Positions 1 through 9,118 of a DNA stretch of 11,000 nucleotides are shown here, in pieces (position 1 is the first letter of the stretch; every line of letters begins with the position of its first letter). The notes below the pieces were generated by a model that was given only the letters and a program-made list of their open reading frames with translations, did not search any database and was not told the origin of the DNA. The stretch is from Amoebophrya sp. AT5.2 (lineage: Eukaryota > Sar > Dinophyceae > Syndiniales > Amoebophryaceae), in NCBI GenBank assembly GCA_005223375.1, contig RXOD01006192.1, positions 1 through 11,000 of the forward strand, written 5' to 3'. A program made the translations under genes and the position numbers.

Positions 1-288
1 CCGGAGTTGTGGCAAAAGAATGATGAACCAAACAACGGACAAACTACAGTTTTACTGGCGGGCGAGTGTGATTGAAATTATATGCCTTGCGAGACCTTTG
101 CGGTACTGCCTTCTGCCGTACCTTGCCGTGCCTGTTGTTCGTGAAATACCTGGCTTTGATCTCTTCGACCGAGAACACAATCTACAAATTTGCTGCACTT
201 GTCTAGTACTGGATTTGGGTGGGGCTGGGAATGGGTGAAAAATGCTCAGAGACGTTTGAACTGTCACAGCGCAGCACAATTGCTAAAG
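1..288. other. Spacer, no gene seen
   Basis: No supported gene is visible on either strand. Two short overlapping open frames (20-238 + and 52-279 -) lie opposite each other and show no recognisable domain, signal peptide or consistent composition. The stretch is of mixed composition and ends where repeat copy A begins. Confidence 0.5.
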
Positions 289-570
289 TGAGCTGGTGAC
301 CTGTCAGCCTTCGTTGAGCTTAATAGCAACCCGACACTTTGGCATTGGTACATAGGCGTACTAAACGACGTTCCTGCTGTTCCTGAAGTGCGCTACCTCT
401 CATTGTCGCATGGTGATTCTGAGTAGAGCGCCGATTTTTGGTGCTTGCCTTACGGAACTGATACGGGGAGGAGTCTTCGGTGCAAGAACTGCAACTTCTG
501 TCCTCAACAAGTTCTCACTGCAGTGGGCGTCAGTGGGCTTCGGTGGCGAGCTCTGCTTGTAGTTCTGAAA
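289..570 (+). repeat. Dispersed repeat, copy A (~282 bp)
   Basis: This block is repeated in the same orientation at 3429-3722, about 3.1 kb away. Long nearly identical stretches (the first ~37 bp, the block around 391-411 and the last ~45 bp) alternate with diverged, indel-bearing stretches; overall identity is roughly 75-80% by eye. Both copies begin at tgagctggtgacc and similarity stops abruptly after ttctgaaa. The indels are not multiples of three and no shared reading frame survives, so it is probably not coding. A run of ten T (588-597) lies just after copy A but not after copy B. It may be a family of interspersed repeats or a non-coding RNA gene pair; the sequence does not say which. 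Confidence 0.8.
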
Positions 571-1212
571 TCGGAGCGCAAGACGAGTTTTTTTTTTCGG
601 TGGAAGGATGTCGGGAATTCGCGTCTGTCTTCGAATGCGTAATGTTACGGGCCGCGAAGCTTAATAAAAAAGGTGGTGGCTCTGTAAGTAGGCAGATAAA
701 TCGGAGATATTGTATTTATCGATCGGTGCTCTGTCGTCATGGCAATAAAGCTACGCCCGTCCTGCAATGATATCTCGCCGTTCATTCTGTTTTACAAAGA
801 TGTCCGCGCCCGACATCCGACACAGAGGCAGGATTAAGATACTTAGCCACCGACACCGAGACCGACGTTACTACTTAACCAAAAAATTTGGTTTTCTTAG
901 TACACCGAGACTTGTCACCGACAAAGTAAGCGTAAAAGCCACACGAAAGCATCGGCCTTCGAGGATTCTGGCGAAGAGAAAGATCGCCTGTGCTTCCACA
1001 ACTGTCAACTAATTTGAGCCACGCCGCTCCTACTAACTTGCTTCTCGGTCGTCTCGTCCCGACCGCGCCGACCGTACAACGAAGTAGAGCCGTCTAACCC
1101 AGCTACCGCACGCCTTGCACACTGTTACGGGCTGCAGGAGTAGAGCTAGGGGCAGCGCGGGTGATCGAGTTCCTTTCTTTGGATATCGTGTGTGATTGAC
1201 AACAAACAAAAA
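571..1212 (+). other. Spacer and likely 5' leader of the secreted-protein gene
   Basis: No supported gene. A T10 tract lies at 588-597. A perfect TACTAAC (1031-1037), the classical branch-point consensus, is followed by a pyrimidine-rich stretch to about 1060 and then by AG dinucleotides (for example 1083-1084 and 1086-1087). It could therefore be the 3' end of an intron in the leader or a trans-splice acceptor, but no donor can be assigned. The bases just before the ATG at 1213 are A-rich (aacaaacaaaaa), a common eukaryotic start context. No TATA box can be named with confidence. Confidence 0.35.
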
Positions 1213-2109
1213 ATGTTTTTGAACAAGAAGGCGGCAGCTGCTCTTTACTCGAGTGCCGCGCTGGTGGGATTGGGAGATGCGAGTGCGGGTGTGGGCGGCG
1301 TCGCTGCGGGGCGCTTGTCCTTTCTGCAGAAAAAACATAAACGGCACGTGCATGCGCATGCGGCAATCCCAGTCCCAGACGGGCAGGCCAAGTTGGGAGC
1401 TGCTGTTATTTGTGGTGAAATGGCGCGCCAAATCCCGCAAATGTGCGAAACCTTTGGGCCCTCGCTCCTCGGACCTGGCGATTGGGTCCTCAACGAGAAT
1501 CCGCGCGTTACTCCGGCCAGTTTCAAAGCTCTAGCGGCCTCGGCGGCCAAGAAGGACGCACGGTTTTCCGAGAACATCGCGCGCGCGTGTTGCACTACAA
1601 GCAAGCAAAAGCAAAAGCCCCTCCCGACGTCAAAAACGGGTCCGGGCGCTCCCGTCCAGGCTCCGATTGATCCTGCCGAATTGGGGAATGTGCTTTGCGA
1701 CAAAGTGGCGAGCGTGATGAAAATTCCTCTGCAGACATTTTGCGTTCGCGCGGCCTCCGAACTCAAGCTGCCGGGCAATTGGGGTCGTAATGCGCATCCG
1801 CACTGTGATGTGGCCACGTTTCACGGCCTCCAGCGCGCAGTTGACGAGGACGCACGCGGCATTGGGCTTTTTCACATCTGCTGCGCCAAGGCCGACAACC
1901 AGGGCAACGCTCCCGCCAAGGTTTCTCCTCCCGCCCCCGCGACGCGGACTGAGAAGCCGACGCCGACTGAGAAGCCGACGCCGACTGAGAAGCCGGTGCC
2001 GACTGAGAAGCCGCCGACTATCGAGCAGGTGGAAGCGGTGGCGAAGTCGGCGACCCGTGGCTTGGGAGACATGAAGGAGAAGGAGGGCGATTCTACTTCT
2101 TGCAATTAA
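1213..2109 (+). CDS. Probable secreted Cys-rich protein with duplicated module
   Basis: I do not recognise the family. The ATG at 1213 is chosen because it sits in an A-rich context and opens a signal-peptide-like N-terminus: KK at residues 5-6, a hydrophobic Ala/Leu core (7-20) and a plausible ASA-G cleavage near residue 25. The protein is 298 residues. Two tandem diverged modules follow, residues 65-127 and 160-224. Each has an opening Cys (67; 162), a second Cys (78; 177), PGDW or PGNW (Trp91; Trp190), N-x2-P (94/97; 193/196), a Phe 13 residues after the Trp (104; 203), Leu (107; 206), a DAR triplet (115-117; 213-215) and a closing CC (126-127; 223-224). The even Cys pattern suggests disulfides in an extracellular or secretory compartment. 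The tail (246-268) is a TEKPTP repeat like a stalk or linker, followed by a charged C-terminus. No membrane anchor is seen. No intron is needed. Function unknown; secretion is inferred. Confidence 0.75.
   Translation: MFLNKKAAAALYSSAALVGLGDASAGVGGVAAGRLSFLQKKHKRHVHAHAAIPVPDGQAKLGAAVICGEMARQIPQMCETFGPSLLGPGDWVLNENPRVTPASFKALAASAAKKDARFSENIARACCTTSKQKQKPLPTSKTGPGAPVQAPIDPAELGNVLCDKVASVMKIPLQTFCVRAASELKLPGNWGRNAHPHCDVATFHGLQRAVDEDARGIGLFHICCAKADNQGNAPAKVSPPAPATRTEKPTPTEKPTPTEKPVPTEKPPTIEQVEAVAKSATRGLGDMKEKEGDSTSCN
1948..2016 (+). repeat. 18-bp in-frame tandem repeat (TEKPTP)
   Basis: Almost four copies of the 18-bp unit actgagaagccgacgccg: 1948-1965 and 1966-1983 are identical, 1984-2001 carries one codon change (acg to gtg) and 2002-2016 is shortened by one codon. 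The near identity suggests recent expansion, and copy number could vary between strains. It encodes a proline/lysine-rich, probably extended linker. Confidence 0.9.
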
Positions 2110-2116
2110 AGATGTA

Positions 2117-2122
2117 AATAAA
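2117..2122 (+). promoter_or_regulatory. Candidate polyadenylation signal AATAAA
   Basis: A canonical AATAAA hexamer lies 8 bases after the TAA stop of the secreted-protein gene (2107-2109); an overlapping ATTAAA spans the stop itself (2105-2110). The position is tight but plausible for a compact protist 3' UTR. The cleavage site cannot be seen. Confidence 0.4.
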
Positions 2123-3428
2123 GATCGAGCACTAGCACTCGAGGTGTATCATTGATAGAAGTGCGCCCTGATACTGAGTTTTCCATAGTGAATGATCATG
2201 TTGGGGGTGCTGCGTTCTAACTAGACTCTAAGAGATAGAGACTCGTAACTAAGAGAGTTATGCTCGGCATGACATTTTCTTTTCTTGTACCTACGCTATC
2301 AGACTTATTTTCAGAGTACTACCAAGGCAAGATCAACCACTACCTAGCACTAGTCTCAAAAGGATGAGGATCATTAAAAAATGGCTGCTAACTTTTACTA
2401 CTTCGGGCGGAGGTGCCTCACTTTCACGCCATCAACCCGTGGAAGTGGCTCTAGTCGTGCGACGCGCTGCAACAGGAGTGCGCGTCGCGTCTACTATATT
2501 TATCACAGCAGGCTGCCTGTGACTAAAAAGTGGCGACGTTTGCAGCTCATATAAGTCGTATACATAACAAAAGGAACAACATGGGGCGGAGTAAAAGATA
2601 TGGGCTCTGTTTGGTTCTTGGTGGAAAAGTTACTTTGTTATGATGCCGGGAAACATGGCTAGCGCCGTACTCATAGAATAAGGAAGCTGGAGTTGGAGAA
2701 GTAATTGCTGGATCCACGCCGTAGGATAAGGACAAGGAGCCGTGGATCCAGCAATTACTTCACCGGCTCCAGCTGTCTTCTGTTCGATGCACTCTCGGGC
2801 CATTTCCTGACCATCATAAGGAGCTATGGAAAATTTGACCCGGGCTCTTCCGTGCACGACCTCCCATGTATCACCGTACTTCGCACAATCTCGGACAAAC
2901 GAATCACGAGACTTTTTTATTCGCTAAAAACTTCAGAAATGAAACCCGCTAGAAAAAGTCTACACTTCAGCCACGAGCGGTCGTAAGACTTCGGCTCTCC
3001 TAGAGCAGGTGGTGCTCTTTATTCTTCGTGGATTTAGTACTAGCATGGTTTCTCGAGGTTGAGGTAGTCCTTTATCCTCGCCCCCACCTTTCCATGGCCG
3101 TGCGTGAGCATTAAGCAAGGGCTTGTGTTTTATATATAGTTCTAGGACGAGGAAGATCAGGATATGGACGATTTCGATTACTTGGCCCTCCACAGTCAGT
3201 TTTTCAAGCCGTAGCCGCCTAGTAAGTTGGTACTTTGTTTTATCTTCCTTCATAGGAAAACAAGGTTTTGGCTTCTTGCTTGACGCTCCGCGACCTCATT
3301 TTTGTTTGCCTTGACCCGACATCATCTACCGCGCCTGAGATAAGTAATGCGGTAGCGGATGCATGGACACGGTCCGTCGACGACAAAAGACACTCGGGAA
3401 GAAAAAAAGCTGTTCTGTCAAATGGCAA
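2123..3428. other. Spacer, no gene seen apart from a hairpin
   Basis: About 1.3 kb of relatively AT-rich sequence with stops in all frames. The longest open frames are under 100 codons, mutually overlapping and unlike known proteins. The only clear structure is the inverted repeat at 2685-2774. Confidence 0.5.
2685..2774. repeat. Strong short inverted repeat (hairpin)
   Basis: The arms 2685-2718 and 2741-2774 are 34 bp each and match at 31 of 34 positions; the inner 21 bp on each side (2698-2718 and 2741-2761) pair perfectly. The 22-nt loop is 2719-2740. It is far stronger than expected by chance. There is no T-run after it and no convincing direct repeat outside it. It could be a miniature foldback element, a cruciform, or a structured RNA in a 3' or 5' untranslated region. 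Confidence 0.9.
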
Positions 3429-3722
3429 TGAGCTGGTGACCTGTCAGCCTTCGTTGAGCTTAATATCAATTCGATATAATTTTGGTACTGGTGCATAGGC
3501 GTAAAATGGCGTCCGTTCTGTTTCTGATGTGCGCTACCTCTCATTGTCGCATGCTGATTCTGAGTACAGCGTTGGTTTTTTGATGCTTCCCTTCGGAAAC
3601 TGACACGGGGAGGATTCTTTGGTGCAAGAGCTGCAGCTTACTTCTGTCCTCAAGCTCAACAAGTTTTCACAGCAGTGGACGTCAGTGGGCTTCGGTGGCG
3701 AGCTCTGCTTGTAGTTCTGAAA
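3429..3722 (+). repeat. Dispersed repeat, copy B (~294 bp)
   Basis: Second copy of the block at 289-570, same orientation. Compared with copy A it carries small insertions, for example near 3638 and 3652, and a diverged internal part at about 3467-3520. It shares both ends with copy A: the start tgagctggtgacc and the end ttctgaaa. Both copies lie upstream of a real gene, copy A about 0.64 kb before the secreted-protein ATG and copy B about 1.07 kb before the SecA-like ATG. Confidence 0.8.
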
Positions 3723-4792
3723 GCCTTTGCGTGCTCGGTCGTGAAAAAAATGACTTGGGGGCGGTAATTTGTATAAGTAGTCACTACCACAAGCCCAACG
3801 CAGTAGTGCCTAGCATCGAGTTCATCGTCCGTGCTCACGAAGTCCAAGTCGTACAGGATGGTTACGAGTTCTTCGCCAACCGAAAGCTGGCGGCGCTGTT
3901 TTCGGCGCCAAGTTACCGTGGTGAACTCGACAGCGCGGCGGCGGTACTCTCGGTCTCGAATACGTTGCGCTGCCGGTTGCACGTAGTAAAGGCAAAAAAC
4001 GTAGAGTGAAGTCCGTGGCATGGTGGTGGCGTGTCTGCGGCGCTGGTCCTCGTGTACCAAAAGCCGAACTTTCTTTTTCGCGGTGTGGGAGCCTTACCAA
4101 CCCTCTGACCGACAATCAGTCAAAGCCGGATTTTTTCGAATTGCTTCAAACAAATTATTGCTTCAAACAAATTAATACTGGGAGCTGTTCTTTGACATCT
4201 AACGGCAAGGGACTTGTCGTGATCGACACGCGTGCAAACGCAAGTCGACCGCTAACCAAAGGGAAGACCACCCCAGTCTCATAAAGAATCTGCGACGCAT
4301 GGACCTCTTGTTCGTCTTTCCAAGAATCCCGTGCGTGACGGAAAATACGTGAACAAAATAACATCGATCCTTAAGCTCCACGTGATCACAGGAACGCGTC
4401 TACGATCCATACTGCCTTCTTCTTCTTTCGACTCGAACAGTTCGAGATCGTGCTTGCACCCACGAGTCTGTCCGCAGTATTCTTTGTGTCTCTCTACGCT
4501 CAAAAACTACACAAAAAGTCTTTGATTTCCTTTGCGCCCTCATTTGTTTTAAACAGACGCGGGATACATGAGTTCTCAGTGCGTAGGTTCGCACATTTTG
4601 CCCCGACGCGTTTTAAGTTGGTGTGAAAAAATACATAGTTCTATCTACCGTCGTCTTCTAAAAATTGCGGCTGACCGCTCTTTTCTTTGGTTCGCCGCTT
4701 CGTTTTGACACCGCTCTGCTACTTGACTCGCACAACGCTCCACCTCGAACTGAAGTTTAACAACGCACTTACCACGTTACGCCAGCAACGAG
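3723..4792 (+). other. Spacer and likely 5' leader of the SecA-like gene
   Basis: No supported gene. Open frames at 3695-4009 (+) and 3656-4060 (-) oppose each other. The + one has no ATG at its start and begins inside repeat copy B, so neither is called. From about 4670 to 4792 the + strand becomes pyrimidine-rich, with the start codon preceded by aacgag. An in-frame TGA near 4750 bars extension of the downstream protein past the ATG at 4793. Confidence 0.4.
4141..4174. repeat. 17-bp perfect tandem duplication
   Basis: The 17-mer ttgcttcaaacaaatta occurs twice head to tail (4141-4157 and 4158-4174). This looks like a simple recent slippage or insertion duplication. No function is evident. 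Confidence 0.9.
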
Positions 4793-7700
4793 ATGTGCCT
4801 TCCAACAGAAGGAGGCTCATCTGAGCCGCGCGCCGACGGCGCGGCATCATTTGAAGAGTTGCAGGCTGGATGTCCCCCGGTGCAGCGCCCCGGATCAACG
4901 GACTGGGTGAAGACCTTCAAGCGTCAAGACAAATTTTACTACAATGCAAGACGCAACAATTTGTTCCGCGAAGTGTTCCAGAAGAGCTGCGTACAGAAGC
5001 ACGCTCACGAGAAGAATTGGATTTGTTTCCTCGAAACGGCTTCGAGGTTTTCCCCGGATGAGCTGTACTGCGGGGAGCGGAAGGAATGCAGCGGCAATTG
5101 TTGCTTTGCCAATGTGGCGAAAAACAATGCCGGTGACGCGAAAAGTTTGGAGGCAGCGGTGGCAGAAATCGATAGGGAGGTCAGAAGACGTTTGCGCGTT
5201 AAGTGCAAAAAGGACATGGATGCGGACGAGGTGATCGAGTGTCTACGGCAGGAGTGCGGCGGAGGAGATTCTGCTGATACTGAAAGGAAAATGAAAGAAA
5301 GATTGGACTGGCTAGAAAAAGCACTCCACGAGACGACTCGCCGCACGAATAAATTGGATGGACGGACTAATGCGGAATTGGAAGCAGACAAGGATGATGA
5401 GGATCTAGTTGTGAATGACGTGGTTCGGGTCGCCAAAACTTTCAGCAAAGTGACCGGCAAGAAGTTCCGACCTGTGCAGCTCGCAGCGATCCTCTTGAAC
5501 ATTCGGGCGGAGGATCTCTTTTCCGGTCTTCTCGTTGAAATGAAAACCGGTGCTTCTTTGCTGCCTCATCCTTGCGTATGCGTACCACTCAGACACGCTC
5601 GCTTTTGCGTTCTAGCCAACCCGCAGCGCGGATATATTGATAAGCGATAAGGATAACGATATCAAATCTCACTTATACTTCGTTCTGCCACATTCTACTT
5701 CGCAAGCAAGACTGTGCCCCAGCATGAGAATCTGAAAATTTTTTCCAGGCGAAGGCAAGACGTACGTGTGTGCCGCGATCGCCGCTGTGCTCGCCTATCG
5801 CAATCCCGGTTACGCGGTTTTCATCCTGACATCCAGCAGCGATCGCGCCGAAGAAGGTCTTCGTGAAACCAAGAAATTCATCACCGCTTGCAGCCTGGAC
5901 GGTCGCGAACCCATTCTAGCGTCTGCCGCAGAACAGTTCAAGTGGGGGCCCGACGGGGGCCGGGACATCGCTGGCGTCGTGTACGCGCAGGTGACGGACG
6001 TGCAGAAGTTCGTGGTCGACGAGCTGCAGCGCGGGACTCGGCACAAGCAACTCTTTGACTGGCTGTCCGGCTGTTGCCTCCTCATCGACGAAGTGGACCA
6101 CGTTCTGATCGAGCAAGCCGCAAACCAACTGTACATCTCCACGCCATGCCGCAGCTTCCACGCCGTGCTTCCGCTGTACTTTCTCGCCATGGCACACCTG
6201 GATTTCAAGGCCGACTTTTTCGAAGAGAAGATGAAGGACCTGTCCTCGGTGAACGACAAATCGTCGCAGTTGGTGGGAATGCTGAAGCAGATTGTGGGTG
6301 AGTATTTGGGGGAGGGCTCCGACGGGCATTGGGAGCGCATTGCGCCGAGCGTGGTGGACGAGGACGCGGTCTGCGCGAAGATCGCCGCGGGGGCGCTACT
6401 GGCGCGGTTCAAAAAGGATGGACGCGAATTCGTCCTGGAGGCACAGCGCGACGACTGCTCCGCGAGGCATGAACTACGCGTCACCATCGTCGATCCAGCA
6501 ACCGGCACAGAGTCGTACCGAACCCGTTGGACGTGCGAAGCACCCTTTGTGGAGGCGCTGTGCGAATTGCCGATGGGCGGCTCAGACCCGCTCGCCTTCT
6601 TCAACTCGGTGCCGGTGCTCGTGCGCATGTGCAAGTGGGTAGGCGGCGTGTCTGGAACGCTCGGACACGAGGCGTGCTTGGACTTCTACGCACGGGTGTA
6701 CAACGTGAGGCAGGTGTGCCGCATCCCGCGAAACCTGAGGACCGCCATCTACCAACTACCGCCGCAGTTGGCGAGCACGACCGAGAAGCACTTAGAAAAC
6801 ATCCGTCTCTCCTGCGAGAAGTACATTGCAAACCAACACGGACTCGCCATCGCGGGTCCGGTTCTGGTCATCGTCGAGAGCATCGCGGAGGCAAAAGATT
6901 TAGTTGCGCACCTGCTCAAGTACGGACACTTCAAAATGGAGAAGAATGTAGAGGAAAAATGGGAGGCGGTTGCTGGAAGCGGGGCCGCACGGTCGACCTT
7001 TGCAGGGGTTTCTACGAGGCCACAAGCGCTGGTTTATTCGTATTATCGCGGCAGCCATCAACTTCCAGACTGCCTCCCGGATGGAGCGATTGTGGTCGCC
7101 ACAAACAAAGGCGGCCGCGGACTGGACTTGAAACTGGACGGGCCCCCCCCGAACGAATGTCATGCTGTTAACCGTCCCGTCACTTTTGCCAAAACGGAGA
7201 TGGGTAGCATTTTGTTTGTCATTCTCACCAAGATTTTGCCGGAAAGGCAGGATGTGCAAGCTCGCGGGCGGTGTGGGCGTTCGGGGAAGGCCGGGGTGTT
7301 GCAGTATCAAATCCTAGACGTCGAAAGTGCCGGGACAACACAGACGGCCAGTCCGAGCAGTCGCGTTCTCGAACTGCAGGCCGCCGCGGATCAGGTAGAG
7401 AAGGTCGACCTCAAGAAGAAGGCGAATAACGTGGCGGACATGATCAAGGACACAACGAAGCTGCACGACTTCGTGGACTGGAAGCCGAAATACGTCCAAG
7501 ACTGGGTCAAGGAATTGCATCTCGATAGGCTGCCAGACACCCAACGCACACTACTGCAGCCCATGATGACGAAGTACTTGGACGAACTCTGCACCGAGCG
7601 TTGGGCCTACTGGCGAGCGAAAGGAGAGCCTGCGCGTAAATCAGGAGACGGAGTTCTCCACATGCGGGAGCGGATGCATTTCCGCCCCACTGTTCCTCTT

Positions 7701-8681
7701 TTGGCGGACAGGCAAGCGACCCCTGACAACCCGTTCCGATCGTTTCAGCAGCGTCTCCTCGACCTCGCATGTATCTTCCGCCTTACCGCCGAAGACATCT
7801 TCCGCTTAAGCCTAGAGCTGCTGCAGGTCTCGCAGGAGTCGGGGGACCGCTGCTTCGCAGACGCAGCGCGACAATTCCTGGAGCTCGCGACCGACAAAGA
7901 GGGTAAGTGGAAACTGATGGGAGACGAACCGTGGGAACCCGAATGGACGGGAAATGCCGGCATCGTCCTCGCCTGCGTCAGTGCGCAGATATACGGCAGG
8001 GACAGCCGCCAGGTTTTCAACGCTCTGCAAAGTGCCACTCGATGCGTGGAGAAGGTGCTCCAAAACCTACGGCTGGAGAAATCGCCGAAGGACAAAACCG
8101 TCATGAAGAAGATGGCGGGAGATCACAAGCATCAGTATCCCAGCGGAGTCGTTAAGCAAAACGGAAAGCAGGTGCGCGAAGAGAGAACGATGTACTTTGT
8201 GCAGCTCGAAGAGCTGCTGAGGCAGCTGGAAGGCAGGCTGGCCCAGCTAAAGAGCGCCGCGCAAGACGGAATGATTCTCAAGCTCCAGCATTTATCCGCT
8301 GCAGTGGCGACCTGCAGTCACGATCTCGGCTTACAGGTGCAAATGCTCGGGAAGGATTGGGTCAACGTCGTGTTCGAGTACAGTCTGCAAGGCCAGCCGC
8401 CGCTTCTTCCGTTCGTGAGCGACAGTCACTTCGATCTCTGGGCGAAGGAATACCAGCAAAAATCAGGCGGCGCGGCTCATGGTGCACAGCAGTCGACGGG
8501 GTCCGGCGCAGCAGGTGGGAGCGCGGAGATAAATCGCGAAGGCAACACAACTGCGTGGGCAAGGACCGGCGGCAATGTGGCTGACAGCGTTAACTCCCTG
8601 CAACCTGTATTAAATGGAAATAGTGGAAATACGCACCCAAATCTAATGCCTTGTATTGCTAATTCAAAATTTTACTTTTGA
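4793..8681 (+). CDS. SecA-type ATPase motor protein (exons 4793-5549, 5749-8681)
   Basis: Divergent member of the SecA DEAD-motor family, which uses ATP to drive polypeptides across membranes; the substrate here is unknown. The two exons join to give 1229 residues as annotated. Residues 1-150 hold a Cys cluster (66, 78, 93, 99, 103, 104) with no recognised domain. The motor starts with RPVQLAAILLN (226-236) and Walker A MKTGEGKT (250-257, Lys256). Walker B LLIDEVD is at 363-369, GVSGT at 552-556 (SecA GMTGT), motif V ATNKGGRGLDLKL about 704-716 (SecA ATNMAGRGTDI) and motif VI QARGRCGR 755-762. The region between Walker B and GVSGT is where SecA carries its preprotein cross-linking domain, but it is not recognisable. 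The C-terminal part is mostly helical, with a Leu-rich helix at about 1067-1090 and a Ser/Gly/Asn-rich linker from about 1155. The ATG at 4793 is the first after an in-frame stop. The last 17 codons and the TGA (8679-8681) come from the inverted-repeat element, so the real C-terminus probably lies in the frame at 9119-11000. Nothing suggests a transit peptide, so a plastid SecA is unlikely. Confidence 0.85.
5550..5748 (+). other. Spliceosomal intron (199 nt, GT-AG)
   Basis: The donor is accg|gtgctt and the acceptor attttttccag|gcg, with a clear pyrimidine tract before the AG. The intron has stops in all frames. It sits in phase 1 inside a glycine codon of the P-loop: exon 1 ends MKT plus g and exon 2 begins gc plus EGKT. 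Splicing restores the SecA Walker A motif exactly, which is strong independent support for the boundaries. Exon 2 has no ATG near its start because it is an internal exon. Confidence 0.93.
8624..8628. repeat. Left 5-bp direct repeat (tggaa) flanking the element
   Basis: Identical to 9119-9123. Complementarity between the two element ends begins immediately inside these repeats, as expected for a target-site duplication made when a DNA element inserted. Confidence 0.65.
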
Positions 8682-9118
8682 TTTTTTCTTAGCGCCATTG
8701 GTTTTCATCGAAAAAGCGTCGCAGGTGCGGGCACATCAGGTAACCAACATCGGCAGAGCATTGGCATCAGCATCGCGCCAATCCATTTCAAAACACACAA
8801 ATACAGGCGCCAGAAAGTAACCCAGAGGAAAAGTCAAAAAGGAAGGGATCGATCGACGCAGCCGGCCGCTGGAGGTTCAGCGATCGCGGCCCCGGATATT
8901 GCTCCACCCCTATTGACTTTTGAAGTGGGTTGGTTTTCCTCTCTGTGCTGTTTGGTAATTTTTGTTGGATTGATGTGATGCCGATGCGAATGCCCTGACG
9001 CTTTTGATCTGCCGACGTGCCCGCACCTGCGACGCTTGTTCGATGGAGACCAATGGCGTCGAGAAAAACCCAAATGCGAAATAATTACTTATACAAGGCA
9101 TTAGATTTTGTTGTGTAA
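8629..9118. mobile_element. 490-bp foldback / introner-like element
   Basis: Imperfect long inverted repeat. The left arm is about 8629-8850, the right arm about 8903-9118 and the central loop about 8850-8903. Perfectly paired blocks include 8639-8656 with 9091-9108 (18 bp) and 8714-8734 with 9017-9037 (21 bp). The terminal 22 bp of each end align without gaps, with a few mismatches. It carries no transposase-like frame and is non-autonomous. It interrupts an otherwise continuous reading frame: element plus one direct repeat is 495 bp (divisible by three), yet contains an in-frame TGA (8679-8681) and TAG (9102-9104). Elements of this kind that become introns (introners), with inverted ends and target-site duplications, are known from several algal and dinoflagellate lineages. 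Whether this copy is spliced is not visible. GT-AG choices that keep the frame also exist, for example 8607-9104. Confidence 0.8.

Noticed and set aside
289..3722. The two direct repeats as long terminal repeats of a retroelement around the secreted-protein gene
   Set aside because: They start with TG but do not end in CA, are only about 75-80% identical, and the interval has no reverse transcriptase, integrase, primer-binding site or polypurine tract.
3656..4060. Opposed frames at 3695-4009 (+) and 3656-4060 (-)
   Set aside because: The + frame opens with GTG inside repeat copy B, and the - frame has no recognisable features. They overlap almost completely, so at most one could be real and neither has support.
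5810..6634. Minus-strand frame of 274 codons inside the SecA-like gene
   Set aside because: It lies opposite the Walker B region of a clear protein on the + strand; it is Ser/Arg-rich and has no motif. Judged a shadow.
4793..8681. Bacterial contig or plastid genome origin because of SecA
   Set aside because: The spliceosomal intron inside the P-loop, absence of ribosome binding sites, long spacers and foldback elements do not fit a bacterial or plastid genome.
8653..8692. A 40-nt GT-AG mini-intron (gtattg...cttag) at the end of the SecA-like ORF
   Set aside because: It lies in the element, and the paired arm has lost the AG at the matching place. Using it only adds about 43 codons of element sequence before a stop at 8818-8820. 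The larger excision explains much more.
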